Shown one piece after another: positions 27,434 to 37,412 of a stretch of DNA of 58,180 nt. How positions within the stretch are numbered: the stretch's first letter is position 1; every line of letters begins with the position of its first letter. Source of the DNA: Bacteroidia bacterium (lineage in GTDB: Bacteria > Bacteroidota > Bacteroidia > Cytophagales > Cyclobacteriaceae). The notes beneath the pieces were generated by a model. That model saw only the letters and a program-made list of their open reading frames with translations. It did not search any database and was not told the DNA's origin. The stretch lies in NCBI GenBank assembly GCA_030426345.1, contig JAUHYU010000018.1:1-58180 (forward strand), read 5' to 3'. The translations under genes were made by a program, and so were the position numbers.

Positions 27434-29293
27434 TTAATTGTTGATAATAAATTTCCCCTTGTAGCTGAAGGTGGTTCCTTGGATATGGTATAAATAATAG
27501 CCCTTTCTATGCGAAGAAATGTCAAGGGAGATGTTCGTCAAACCAGGTCTTAAAGTTCTTTGCTCTATCTTATTACCTGACATATCAAAAACAGAAATGG
27601 TAACTTTATCAGCATGGCTCACCTCATTAGTGAATTGAAAATTCAACACATCACTTGTTGGATTTGGAAAGACCGTAACATCTTTGGTTTCGAACCTGAG
27701 TTTATTTACTCCTAATACAATGTCTGGAATGATGAGATCCACCACACTACCATCTAGTCCCCAATCCTCATTGATTGTCACTCCCATATGTTGCATCAAA
27801 GTCGGAGCAATATCTACATGGGTAATCGCTCCATTGGCAGGAACTCTTTTGGTTCCTTCTGTTTGTCCATCATAGCCATTCCCACTATCATCTATCACTT
27901 TTACACCCTCATACTCGTCCAATTTCCAATAACCAATCAAGTTTTCTTTGTATGGATGCCTATTTTCAACATTCTTTTCCCCACTCCATTCTGCTATTGT
28001 AAGACTATCTACCACAGTATCAAATATCCTAACTTCATCAAACACTCCTTTCCACTGACCATAGGTATAATTTAATGTGCCGTCTTCACCCAAAGCAATA
28101 AACTCCTGTGGGCTCAAGAAAGAATCCCCAGATGGATAACCCATAAAGCCACGGCCGCCTTCTCGCCCATCTGTATAGCAAATGGCATCACCATCCATAT
28201 CAAATGTAACTGCAATGTGATGCCAAAGGTCATCCTCAATATTGAAACCAGCGTTTACATCTCGCCTGCTACGATCAGTATTCGCAATATTAAATTTCCA
28301 CGAAGACCCCCTTCTGGCAAATACATATCCTGCATTCCCTCCACTATCCCAGTCTTTATCACTAATGATTGAAGGATCAGATGTCGCATCTTTAGGCTTC
28401 AATCTCAGTTCGATAGTGAAATCGCCCATATCAGCCAGTTTAGTACCATTCTTTGGTATTTTTATATACTCTGAAAACCCTGGACGCAAAAAGACAGCAT
28501 TGTCTTTTCCTTTTTCTGCAGTCAATATATCCAATAAGAACTGGCGGTTTCTCACATTATCTCCGCTAAATATTATAAATGGAGTGGTTTCCAATCTAGT
28601 ATCTCCACCTATTGTCCCATTAGGTTGACCACCATGATTAGTCGTAACAATAATCATCCAATTTTCATCTAAGTAGCTAGATCTGGCAGCAACTGCACTT
28701 AAAACTGTCCCAATCTGTTCGTCATACTTTTGAATAGCTTTTAAGTAATCCGCTCTTCTGGGATCAAACCCTTGTACCATCCCGATATTCAATGCTGCGT
28801 CTATCTGCACAAAAAATGCCCCAAAATCCACATTATCTGTTATATAAGCAGATGCTTCTGATACTACTTCATCATCCGTTCCAAATGAAACGGCATGTTG
28901 AGAACTAGACGGGATTTCAGAAATTAGTTTAGGTTCCCGACTAAATATTGCCGTCTTTATCCCATCCATTTCCAAATAGTCGAAAAAGGGTGGGTAAGTT
29001 GCAAAATCACTGTTTTGATACGCAGAATCTACCATGTGCTTATCCGGCCAAACCCCAGTCAAAATCGAAGACGAAGTGGTAGAATTAAAGGCTGGACCCA
29101 ATGTAAGACCATTGTATGTATAGGTTGCATTGCTGATCATATGATCGATGTTTGGTGTGTAAGCTGCATCCCATACATCCGAGTTCATGCCATCCAGACT
29201 AACAATCAATACTTTGGGCACTCTTTGTTGCGCAAAGCTATTGCCAACTATAAGCAAAACACTTAGTACTGTGAGTAATAGTTTAAATCTCAT
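27434..29293 (-). CDS. Secreted phosphodiesterase-like protein with LamG insert, probably catalytically degenerate
   Basis: The 619-residue protein has a signal peptide (ends SFAQ), an alkaline-phosphatase-superfamily phosphodiesterase core, an inserted LamG domain (about 265-450), the fold's closing segment HVDIAPTLMQHMG near 505, and a T9SS sorting domain (about 540-619). The first metal Asp is present (VSLDGMN, D34). Other ligand positions differ from its paralog at 46177: DSPDHAGH is replaced by DAALNIGM and TTDHGG by TTNHGG. The nucleophile position (before SSILTG) is also unclear. It may bind rather than hydrolyse. It is exported and surface-attached by T9SS. Confidence 0.8.
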   Translation of the reverse strand: MRFKLLLTVLSVLLIVGNSFAQQRVPKVLIVSLDGMNSDVWDAAYTPNIDHMISNATYTYNGLTLGPAFNSTTSSSILTGVWPDKHMVDSAYQNSDFATYPPFFDYLEMDGIKTAIFSREPKLISEIPSSSQHAVSFGTDDEVVSEASAYITDNVDFGAFFVQIDAALNIGMVQGFDPRRADYLKAIQKYDEQIGTVLSAVAARSSYLDENWMIIVTTNHGGQPNGTIGGDTRLETTPFIIFSGDNVRNRQFLLDILTAEKGKDNAVFLRPGFSEYIKIPKNGTKLADMGDFTIELRLKPKDATSDPSIISDKDWDSGGNAGYVFARRGSSWKFNIANTDRSRRDVNAGFNIEDDLWHHIAVTFDMDGDAICYTDGREGGRGFMGYPSGDSFLSPQEFIALGEDGTLNYTYGQWKGVFDEVRIFDTVVDSLTIAEWSGEKNVENRHPYKENLIGYWKLDEYEGVKVIDDSGNGYDGQTEGTKRVPANGAITHVDIAPTLMQHMGVTINEDWGLDGSVVDLIIPDIVLGVNKLRFETKDVTVFPNPTSDVLNFQFTNEVSHADKVTISVFDMSGNKIEQRTLRPGLTNISLDISSHRKGYYLYHIQGTTFSYKGKFIINN

Positions 29294-29304
29294 ATCTCAA
29301 CAAA

Positions 29305-30102
29305 TTATTTGTAAAACGTAATTTTATAATTACCTGGCTTTCCAAGCGCAAAATTTATAAACCGCTGCTCATCGTTCAGGTATACATAGGTACTTGCGGG
29401 TTTTACCGGGAAATTTACATTCCACAGTTCTCCATCAGCAGTATCATCAACAAATATTCCCCTAAATCCAGCATCTCGCTCGCCAATAAAATCTATGGAT
29501 TCTGCAGGAATTATTTCAGCATTTTCATTAAATGCAGTAAACAGGATTTGATGTGGAGTATCCCCAAGACGCTCTATGACTGGAACTCCTGTGATAAAGT
29601 TATTAAAATCCAATACATCGAAATCTTTTACTTCCAAGATCAGAGCATCTTCTAAAACCAGAGATCCTGATACATTGGTAACGCGAACGTCAAAATGGTA
29701 TTTATCAGCTAAAAGATTGTTTCCTTCCCTTACAATTAACTTCCCTGTAAACTCCTCTATACTTACCGAAGGCATCATTACAGTATCCGACTTCAGTTTT
29801 AGTGCCGTTGGTGTTTCATCACCATTAAGTGCCTGAATAATTATTGGAGCTTTTACTAATTCAAATAAAGTTTCTGTATTCGTCCCATTCTCAGATACTA
29901 CATTTTCTATTTCAAATCTAATTGGCAACGAAGATTTAGAGGTAAGAAATTCCCCCAGTGAATTTCCCAATCCGGTAACAATTGTCTGTTTTTTATCCTT
30001 GTACTTTATATCTACCGACAACGTCCCTTCTGTTTCTGATTCCTCGCAACCAAAGACACACACAACGCAAATTATCAGTAAGATTAATTTTATTCTTTCC
30101 AT
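29305..30102 (-). CDS. SusE/F-position surface lipoprotein, unknown family
   Basis: I chose the ATG at 30100-30102 (MERIKLILLIICVVCVFGCEE), giving a clean lipoprotein signal; the longer in-frame reading overlaps the fasciclin gene. The mature part is mostly beta. It has an Ig-like first half (DKKQTIVTGLGNSLGEFL near residue 30) and a C-terminal domain with GFRGIFVDDTADGELW. Its place after SusC-SusD-fasciclin matches SusE/F-type glycan-binding lipoproteins, but I see no known fold signature. It is the seventh gene of the operon. Confidence 0.65.
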   Translation of the reverse strand: MERIKLILLIICVVCVFGCEESETEGTLSVDIKYKDKKQTIVTGLGNSLGEFLTSKSSLPIRFEIENVVSENGTNTETLFELVKAPIIIQALNGDETPTALKLKSDTVMMPSVSIEEFTGKLIVREGNNLLADKYHFDVRVTNVSGSLVLEDALILEVKDFDVLDFNNFITGVPVIERLGDTPHQILFTAFNENAEIIPAESIDFIGERDAGFRGIFVDDTADGELWNVNFPVKPASTYVYLNDEQRFINFALGKPGNYKITFYK

Positions 30103-30112
30103 TATCCTATAT

Positions 30113-30748
30113 TTAAAATCCAAACGTTTGACCCACACCAACAACATGTACCGACCCATTGGTTGAAACCAAATCAGAAGTACTAATCGTAACAGTCCTT
30201 TCAACTTCCATATCCTCGCCTGTTATTATATTTTCTACAACAACGGGAACCGTATAAGCAAGAATTTTCGGCCCATATCCAGGAACACCTCCTCTTGGAG
30301 TACTAATAAGAAATACACTGACTTGTTCATCGTTAGCATTGATATATTCTTTTTTTCCATCAGCTACATCCTCCGCTAGTATCCGCTCCATTATCACATA
30401 CTTTTTCAATAAAAATCCTAAAGTATCCTTTACTGCTTCAGGAAGTTCATCTAGTGATTTTGGTGTTGGATCCATTTCCAACCTTTTCAGAAATAAATCA
30501 AATGAATTATCCTGTGGAACAAAAAATGTATTGTTCGGTGCATTTACTAAATCTTCCAAATTTTGCTGTTGAATAACCCAAGTAAGTGTATCAAAATATT
30601 TTGGTGTAGCCTCCAAATAATTATAAGTGGATGCTCCGATCTCACCACTCGACACGCCACCATCAAAATAATATTCTTCCTGACAACCCGCCAGACATCC
30701 AGCGAGTATCGCCAATGAAAGTGAAAATATTTTTATTTTATTTTTCAT
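30113..30748 (-). CDS. Fasciclin-domain lipoprotein (copy 1)
   Basis: The lipoprotein signal is MKNKIKIFSLSLAILAGC; the ATG at 30748 is chosen, though one 4 codons upstream is possible. It carries one FAS1 domain: YLEATPKYFDTLTWVI is the H1-like segment, NNTFFVPQDNSF is the TxFAPxNxAF equivalent, and GSVHVVGVGQTFGF is the H2-like C-terminal motif. FAS1 domains mediate adhesion or ligand binding. It is paralogous to the protein at 35371, and both genes directly follow a SusD gene. Confidence 0.85.
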   Translation of the reverse strand: MKNKIKIFSLSLAILAGCLAGCQEEYYFDGGVSSGEIGASTYNYLEATPKYFDTLTWVIQQQNLEDLVNAPNNTFFVPQDNSFDLFLKRLEMDPTPKSLDELPEAVKDTLGFLLKKYVIMERILAEDVADGKKEYINANDEQVSVFLISTPRGGVPGYGPKILAYTVPVVVENIITGEDMEVERTVTISTSDLVSTNGSVHVVGVGQTFGF

Positions 30749-30778
30749 AATGTTTTCCATTTAATAATTGCAGAATTA

Positions 30779-32290
30779 CTACTCCCAAAAGGAATTTTGC
30801 GTCATGTTAGGATTGCTTAAGAAAGCCTCATCTGCCACAGGCCAGTATGCTGCTCCATTATCTTCATCAGCTTGGGAAATAAAACCTGTAAATTTATGCA
30901 GTACTCCATTTCGCATTAGGTCATAAAAGCGGTGTGACTCCCCTGTTAATTCCCTTCTTCTTTCTTGTAGTATTTCGGCTAGTAAATCGACAGGGTTGGT
31001 ATTATCATATCTTGCGATACCTGCACGGTCCCTGATCTTATTTAGATCAGATAATGCAGCATCCACATTGCCTAGTTTGGCATTGGCCTCCGCCCTCAAC
31101 AACAAAATCCCGCCATAGCGAAACAGCATGATGTTATGGTCAAAATCATAAGTTTCATTAGGAGCCTTTTTATATTTAGCAAACATAACCCGGTTTTCGT
31201 CATTGGCCAATGGGTCAGAGTTGATTTCATATAGTGGTGGAGGCCCAATACTCATGAAGAATTCTGCAACGCGCTTGTCGTTGGGATATGTGTACGCTTC
31301 CAGTATTTTCGTTTTAGGAATACCAAAGGACCCCTCCTCTCTTGATGTGAAAGGCTTCACATAATACCAAGTGAGTGAAGAACCATAGTATCCGATTGTT
31401 TCCCCGACATCATTGGAGTAAAAAATCTCAAATATACCTTCGTCGCTACACCCCCCATCAAACAAATCCCGAAAGCCTTCGATAGGTAAAAGGCGATAAA
31501 TATTACTTTGCTCAATTTTGTTAATGGCATCAACTGCATTCTGATTTTCACCCAGCCACATGTATACATGAGCCATAACGGCATTTGCAGCACCCTTAGA
31601 ACCCCTAGTTTTTGTAGTACATCTGTCCTGCACACCATCCACAAGAAACTCCAATGGCAAATCAGCCTCAGCCAATTTCAAGTCTTCAATTGCCTGTCTC
31701 AATACTACCTCTTGATCCTCTCGCCCAAGAGGTTCAATATTTTCAGAGACTAAATTCAGAGGCACATCTCCCCATATTCTCACCATATAAAAATATACGA
31801 ATCCACGCACAAAATAAGCGTGGGCCATAGCTACCTTTTTTTGCTCTTCAGTAATATCTTGAGCAATACCCGGCACGTTTTCCAGTACCAGATTACACTG
31901 CTCAATTACACGATAAAATAATCTCCAGTTATGCAAATCTCTCAATGTTGGGAAAGCACGTAGATTATTTGCAATGATATTCTTCCAATCATTGTCATTA
32001 TCTGCAGGGTTTACCCAATCCCCTGACCTAGAATCTCCATAAATCATATAATCCCCCCAAGCACCGTTTCTAGCAGATGTAGGTACATCCTCTTTAGTAA
32101 GCCCTTCGAGAGAACTCCTTAAAATTGAGTAGATACTTGTGACAGACAGCTGTGCATCATTATTATTTCTCCAAAACAATTTTTGAGAAATAGTATTGAT
32201 AGGCTCCTGCTCGAGAAGATCATGGCATGCAGTGTTCACCCCTAAAACACACAGGAAGAAAAAGACTATTTTTAATTTTATGTTTTTCAT
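30779..32290 (-). CDS. SusD/RagB-family outer-membrane lipoprotein (copy 1)
   Basis: I chose the ATG 21 bases inside the longest reading, so that it no longer overlaps the SusC gene (MKNIKLKIVFFFLCVLGVNTAC). The lipoprotein Cys is followed by DLLEQEPINTISQKLFW, a SusD N-terminal hallmark. TPR-like helices carry AYFVRGFVYFYMVRIWGDVPL, and the C-terminal RagB block contains LRDRAGIARYDN-like and ERRRELTGESHRFYDLMR sequences. SusD binds substrate at the surface and lids its SusC partner, encoded just upstream. Confidence 0.95.
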   Translation of the reverse strand: MKNIKLKIVFFFLCVLGVNTACHDLLEQEPINTISQKLFWRNNNDAQLSVTSIYSILRSSLEGLTKEDVPTSARNGAWGDYMIYGDSRSGDWVNPADNDNDWKNIIANNLRAFPTLRDLHNWRLFYRVIEQCNLVLENVPGIAQDITEEQKKVAMAHAYFVRGFVYFYMVRIWGDVPLNLVSENIEPLGREDQEVVLRQAIEDLKLAEADLPLEFLVDGVQDRCTTKTRGSKGAANAVMAHVYMWLGENQNAVDAINKIEQSNIYRLLPIEGFRDLFDGGCSDEGIFEIFYSNDVGETIGYYGSSLTWYYVKPFTSREEGSFGIPKTKILEAYTYPNDKRVAEFFMSIGPPPLYEINSDPLANDENRVMFAKYKKAPNETYDFDHNIMLFRYGGILLLRAEANAKLGNVDAALSDLNKIRDRAGIARYDNTNPVDLLAEILQERRRELTGESHRFYDLMRNGVLHKFTGFISQADEDNGAAYWPVADEAFLSNPNMTQNSFWE

Positions 32291-32300
32291 TATAATAATT

Positions 32301-35300
32301 TTATAAGCCAATAATTAAACCAAACAATGCATAACGTGGCTTTGGGTATCCACCAGAAGTGTCATATCCTGAAATAGACACGGTTTCTGCATCAGGACCA
32401 CCGTAATTTTGAAATATTGCTACATTATTTAATGTGCTGTATGCCCTTAAACTTCGGAGGCCTATGCGATCCAATATCCTTCTAGGAAAGTTGTATCCAA
32501 GAGTTATTGTCTGTAATCTGAAGTATGATCCATCCTCGATATAAGCTGCGTCATCATCTAACACCTGCGCCACGGAATTCCATGGGTTTATGCTTGGGTA
32601 AAAGGCTATATCGCCAGGTTGTTGCCAAATACTATAATCTGGCAAATTAGGTATATTACCACTTGCAAAGCCACTACCCAACTGCAAGCGATCCAAAAGT
32701 GCAGAGTTTACAATGTCTCTTCCCACAACAAAGTTTGCGAGTGTATTAAGGTAAAAACCTTTGTAAGTGAAGTTATTGCTAAATCCACCAACAAAATCAG
32801 GGTTAGGGTCACCGGCATAAACTCTATCCTTTACATCTATGATATAATCTTGATTTTGATCTATTATTTTTCGATCTCCAGCTACTAGATCCTTACCATC
32901 CCATCCTCGAAGTTTTTGTCCATTCACCGGGTTCACAGGAACTTCCTCTTCACTTTGATAGTTTCCATCAGAGATGAACTGAAAAAGACCATTTAATGGG
33001 CGTCCAACTCGAATAATGGATCCGCGACCTGCATCTCTAATAATATCCTCATTTCCTCCTACAATCTCGGTAACTCTATTTCTATTGTAAGCAAAATTCA
33101 AATTGGTAGACCAAGTGAAATCATTGGTTTGGATATTAACAGTATTGATGGTGATTTCCACACCTTGATTGAGTACATCTGCCGCATTCTTGAAGATGGT
33201 AACATACCCTGAAGTATTTGGCAAGTCAGTAGTTAGTAGCAAACCTTGTGTAAGTTTATGGTAGTAATCTACTGTAAGATTCACTCGAGTGTCAAACATT
33301 TCCATATCCAAACCAAGGTCATACATTAATGTCTGTTCCCAAGTAAGATCAGCATTTCTATATCCATCAGTCCAAACTGGAGTAAAACCTCCCTGTCCAC
33401 CATAACTTGCAGCTGGCTCCAAAATACCCTGTGCAAGATAATCATCCGTAAATTGTCCACCTGACAAACCTACACTAGCCCTGATTTTTCCAAAATCCAG
33501 AAATGACATATTACTCAAGAAAGGCTCGTTGGAAAAGGTCCATCCAATAGCCCCTGATGGAAATAAGCCCCATTTTTTATCATCGCCAAACTTCGAGGAT
33601 CCATCCGTTCTCAACGATCCGGATATCAAATATCTCTCGTTGAATATATAATTGGCTCTGGCAAAATATGAGAGTATAGCATAGGCAGAATAGTTCGATT
33701 CTCCATCTGCTATGGCCTTGGGTGAATTTACCGTCTCGCTAATTGATTCTTGTTGGGTGTTACCAGAGCTATTTGTTGATTCGAACTGAGAATATTGAGT
33801 GCTTTGCCCTACAAGCACATCTACAAAGTGTCGATCATTAAAAGTATTTTTATACGTCAGTGTATTTTCCAATATCAAATTCTGGCTCTCTCCAAGCTTA
33901 GATTCGGTAGACCGATCTATATCATCATCTCCATTGATCCTAACAATTTCTTCCGGATATTTTTTATCACTCCTTGCCCTTGAGTAGTCAATACCACCAG
34001 AAGTTTTAAAGGTAAGATGATTTAAAAAATCATAAGAAATATTCAGGTTTGCCCTGATCCTATTGTTGACATTTGCATCACTGTATTTTACTTCATCATC
34101 AAAACCGTTCAACAAAGGAGAATCTGGCGCCGGCATGAGTGAAGATGTAAACGCCGGCTCCGCAATTGAAAGCCTTCTTGAGTTATCTGTGGTAGAAAGC
34201 CCAATAACAGAATTGATGGACAATTTATTATCAAAACCGTAAAAGGTACTATTCATCAAAACATTAGACCTTTTGAACTCACTATTGATAGCTATCCCCT
34301 TATTGCTAAAGTGTCCCATACTGAGGCTATAATTACCAAAATCACCAGCCCCTCGAATTGACGCATTATAATTCTGCGTATTTCCCATAGAATAAACCTC
34401 ATCTTGCCAATCAGTAGAGTTATTATAATAGGGATTGATACTGTCTGAAAGAATGGCGGGTAGTGCCAAGTAAGGATTGTATTGCTCATATAACCCCACC
34501 TTTAGCCTTCTTTCGTTAGCTCCCCCTGCTGCATCCTGCAACTGAGGAACTATACTTAAACCTACCAAGGATGAAATGTTGATCTGTGGCTTGCCACGCT
34601 TTCCTTTTTTTGTAGTTACCAAGATCACACCATTTGCTGCCCTAGAACCATAAATGGCTGCAGCAGAAGCATCTCGCAACACGGAAATATCTTCAATATC
34701 ATTAGGGTCAATATCTGCCAGCACGTTGGTTCCTGTTACGTTGAATTCATTGGTAGCTTGAGAAAGTATGGGAATTCCATCCACTACATAAAGTGGCTCA
34801 CTCACTACATCACTTCCTCCACGTGTCACAGCTGCCAGCCCTCTTATAATTACTACTGGTGCTGCACCAGGCTCTCCTGAGTTAACTTGGACGTTTACGC
34901 CTGCTATCCTTCCCTGCAACATCCCTTCCATATTTTCTGCCATTTGGGTGCCGGCGATGTCACTCATTTTTAGATTGGCAATGGATCCAACAGCATCTTT
35001 GATGTTCTGCTCACCATATCCAATTACCACAACATTTTCCAACTGCCCTACATCTGCCTCTAGAGAGATATTGATCACGGACTGGTTTCCAATAGTAATC
35101 TCTTGAGTCTTGTATCCGACAAAACTGAAGGAGACACTTGTTGCTCCATTCACAGACACCTGAAAATTGCCATCCAAGTCCGTTGCCGTACCAGTACCAG
35201 TAGATAAAATCACTGAAACACCAGGTAGGCCTTCACCATCTTCCCCGATAACTCTTCCTTTCAAAATACCATCCTGCGCATACATCACGTTAGACATACA

Positions 35301-35360
35301 ACCCAGAAATAAAATGAACAGTAGTATTTTTTTCATCATATCTAACTTATTTTCTTTCAT
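32301..35360 (-). CDS. SusC/RagA TonB-dependent transporter (copy 1)
   Basis: I chose the ATG at 35358-35360 because a longer reading would overlap the fasciclin gene. The protein (about 1019 residues) has a signal peptide and a carboxypeptidase-like regulatory domain (about 31-105, GEDGEGLPGVSVILSTGTGT). A TonB-box-like stretch (NVVVIGYGEQ) follows, then a plug with AAAIYGSRAANGVILVTTKKG, and a large barrel ending ALFGLIIGL. It should import oligomers captured by SusD. The gap to the fasciclin gene is 10 bases. Confidence 0.96.
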   Translation of the reverse strand: MKENKLDMMKKILLFILFLGCMSNVMYAQDGILKGRVIGEDGEGLPGVSVILSTGTGTATDLDGNFQVSVNGATSVSFSFVGYKTQEITIGNQSVINISLEADVGQLENVVVIGYGEQNIKDAVGSIANLKMSDIAGTQMAENMEGMLQGRIAGVNVQVNSGEPGAAPVVIIRGLAAVTRGGSDVVSEPLYVVDGIPILSQATNEFNVTGTNVLADIDPNDIEDISVLRDASAAAIYGSRAANGVILVTTKKGKRGKPQINISSLVGLSIVPQLQDAAGGANERRLKVGLYEQYNPYLALPAILSDSINPYYNNSTDWQDEVYSMGNTQNYNASIRGAGDFGNYSLSMGHFSNKGIAINSEFKRSNVLMNSTFYGFDNKLSINSVIGLSTTDNSRRLSIAEPAFTSSLMPAPDSPLLNGFDDEVKYSDANVNNRIRANLNISYDFLNHLTFKTSGGIDYSRARSDKKYPEEIVRINGDDDIDRSTESKLGESQNLILENTLTYKNTFNDRHFVDVLVGQSTQYSQFESTNSSGNTQQESISETVNSPKAIADGESNYSAYAILSYFARANYIFNERYLISGSLRTDGSSKFGDDKKWGLFPSGAIGWTFSNEPFLSNMSFLDFGKIRASVGLSGGQFTDDYLAQGILEPAASYGGQGGFTPVWTDGYRNADLTWEQTLMYDLGLDMEMFDTRVNLTVDYYHKLTQGLLLTTDLPNTSGYVTIFKNAADVLNQGVEITINTVNIQTNDFTWSTNLNFAYNRNRVTEIVGGNEDIIRDAGRGSIIRVGRPLNGLFQFISDGNYQSEEEVPVNPVNGQKLRGWDGKDLVAGDRKIIDQNQDYIIDVKDRVYAGDPNPDFVGGFSNNFTYKGFYLNTLANFVVGRDIVNSALLDRLQLGSGFASGNIPNLPDYSIWQQPGDIAFYPSINPWNSVAQVLDDDAAYIEDGSYFRLQTITLGYNFPRRILDRIGLRSLRAYSTLNNVAIFQNYGGPDAETVSISGYDTSGGYPKPRYALFGLIIGL

Positions 35361-35370
35361 TTTTCCTTTA

Positions 35371-35988
35371 TTAAAATCCAAACCTATGTGCTGTTTCCAA
35401 AACATGAATTACACCGTTTATTGTTTGAATATCTCCGGTCGTAACCAAGGCCTCGGCAGGTGCAGTGCTTATCCGCAACTCTATAAGTTCAGCATATATT
35501 TTAGTGTCTGTCAAAATGATATTACGTGCCCCTACATTCTGTACACCTTTATATTCGTCAAGTTTGATTTTCACATTCATCATATTTCCACCGGCTGTTA
35601 CGAAATCAGCTCCGCCAGTATCATAATCCTCCCGAAGCATCTTGCCATCAATCACATATTTTAGCAGTACTTTAGAAAGAGAATCTACGGGAGCATCCTC
35701 GACAGATGCGTAATCTTGACTACCCAGGTAGGCCTGAATAGATTCATTTTGCAAGGCAAAAAATGTGACATCATCGCGATTGATTGAATCCATGAGATTC
35801 GTTTTATCAATTACCTTAATCAACTCACTGAAATTATCAGGTAAGGAATTCAAGTAATCATAGTTGGTAGCATTTACGCTATTAGCCGGAGGCCCTGAAA
35901 TGATCAAATGGTCGCCTTCTGTGCAAGATGTTGCGACTACAACAACCACAAACAGCAACAATTTCATTTTGAATATATTTTTCATCAT
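35371..35988 (-). CDS. Fasciclin-domain lipoprotein (copy 2)
   Basis: The 205-residue protein begins with a lipoprotein signal ending VVVATSC. It has one FAS1 domain: YLNSLPDNFSELIKVIDKTN, RDDVTFFALQNESIQAYL, and the C-terminal GVIHVLETAHRFGF. It is paralogous to the protein at 30113, both ending in FGF after the H2-like motif. It lies between SusD copy 2 and SusC copy 1, so the SusC-SusD-fasciclin order occurs twice in the operon. Confidence 0.88.
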   Translation of the reverse strand: MMKNIFKMKLLLFVVVVVATSCTEGDHLIISGPPANSVNATNYDYLNSLPDNFSELIKVIDKTNLMDSINRDDVTFFALQNESIQAYLGSQDYASVEDAPVDSLSKVLLKYVIDGKMLREDYDTGGADFVTAGGNMMNVKIKLDEYKGVQNVGARNIILTDTKIYAELIELRISTAPAEALVTTGDIQTINGVIHVLETAHRFGF

Positions 35989-36000
35989 GGTAGTTATATA

Positions 36001-37410
36001 TTATTTATTCCAAAAAGAATTTTGGGTCATCATTGCGTTGTTATCAAAAGCACCGCTTGACAATGGCCATTGTGCAATTCCATCTCTTACATCAGCAGGA
36101 GATATGTTGGCGACATTTGCTGAGAGTTTAGCAAACCTTGCCAAATCATAAAAGTCATGCCCTTCGGCATAAAATTCCCTCCTTCTTTCAGTTAAAATGG
36201 CATCTTTCAATGGTCCATCCAGAGCTATGTCATAGTTTGCTAGACCAGATCTATTTCGCACTTGGTTCAGAAAGGCCTCAGAAGCTACAGGATCGGACTC
36301 CATTGTGGCTTCCGCTCCAAGCATCAACACATCTGCATATCGCAAGAAGCCAGCATTCACAATAGTCGTACTGGTAATTTTTCGCAGTTCTACGGATTCT
36401 GCAACATCATCAATAGAAAAGTATTTACTCCTACGAATATCCGCCCCACTATATAAAGCATTGATGGCGGCATATGGCATAGCCTCTACCCGAGGAGACA
36501 CCTTGCCGTTATAGTATATGTCATCGTTAAACACATCCCTATCAACTCGTGACAATTCAAAATCATCATTGGTACTTTGGACTGCGACAAAACTGAAGAT
36601 GGTTTCTTCTGTGATTCCAGAAAATACATTTTGAATAAAACCTCCGTCTCTTAATTCGTAATATTCTGTATCTACGATTTCGTTAACAGCGGACAGAACG
36701 AGTGGATAATTGCCCAGCATTGTGTAAATGTGAGCAAGCAAAAGATTAGCTGCACTTTTAGTTGCCCTAACTCTCGAAGTAAATTGATCATCTTCACCAT
36801 CAACTGTAAGGTATATAGCAGGAAGATCATCCATTGCCACATTCAAATCATTGATTATTGCCTCAAGTACATCTGTTTGTGGAGTTCTCGACATGGCATC
36901 TATCTGATCAGTCTTGGTGATTAATGGCACATCTCCCCATATTCTCACCATGTTGAAATAAAGAAGTGCTCTCAAAAATTTGGCTTCGGCTACAAACTGC
37001 GCTTGCTCCTCTGAAGTGATAAATTCATGGATTTCAGGCACTTTTTCTATCACCACATTGCATTGAGTGATGGCATCATAGAATCTGCCCCAATCCCGCA
37101 AATCAGCAAATAGTGCCTGTGGAGAATTGAGAGATTGCTCATGGAAATCTTCATATTCCGATCCATTAATTTTTAACATCCCGGAACGTACATCACTATA
37201 CATCGCCCATGAACTTCTCTCAAGCGTTGCTCTTCTCGCGAGAACGTATGCCCCAGAAACTGCCATTTCCGCACTTTTCCTGTTCACAAAGAAGGTATCC
37301 TCTTCTCCCTTATTAGGGTCATTGACATCTAACGTATCACAAGAAATGCCAGCTAGAACCATGAATACCAGCAGGGAGAACTTTATATATAAAGGTTTTA
37401 GTTTTTTCAT
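36001..37410 (-). CDS. SusD/RagB-family outer-membrane lipoprotein (copy 2)
   Basis: The 469-residue protein has a lipoprotein signal (FSLLVFMVLAGISC) and then DTLDVNDPNKGEED. Helical repeats carry FLRALLYFNMVRIWGDVPLI. The C-terminal RagB block includes NQVRNRSGLANYD, ERRREFYAEGHDFYDLARFAK and the terminal MMTQNSFWNK. It starts 2 bases after SusC copy 2, so the two are coupled. It carries one dispersed-motif copy at 37024-37047 (KVPEIHE). Confidence 0.95.
   Translation of the reverse strand: MKKLKPLYIKFSLLVFMVLAGISCDTLDVNDPNKGEEDTFFVNRKSAEMAVSGAYVLARRATLERSSWAMYSDVRSGMLKINGSEYEDFHEQSLNSPQALFADLRDWGRFYDAITQCNVVIEKVPEIHEFITSEEQAQFVAEAKFLRALLYFNMVRIWGDVPLITKTDQIDAMSRTPQTDVLEAIINDLNVAMDDLPAIYLTVDGEDDQFTSRVRATKSAANLLLAHIYTMLGNYPLVLSAVNEIVDTEYYELRDGGFIQNVFSGITEETIFSFVAVQSTNDDFELSRVDRDVFNDDIYYNGKVSPRVEAMPYAAINALYSGADIRRSKYFSIDDVAESVELRKITSTTIVNAGFLRYADVLMLGAEATMESDPVASEAFLNQVRNRSGLANYDIALDGPLKDAILTERRREFYAEGHDFYDLARFAKLSANVANISPADVRDGIAQWPLSSGAFDNNAMMTQNSFWNK
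37024..37047 (+). repeat. Dispersed motif inside SusD copy 2
   Basis: TTCATGGATTTCAGGCACTTTTTC; the coding strand reads KVPEIHEF. Confidence 0.65.
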
Positions 37411-37412
37411 AA

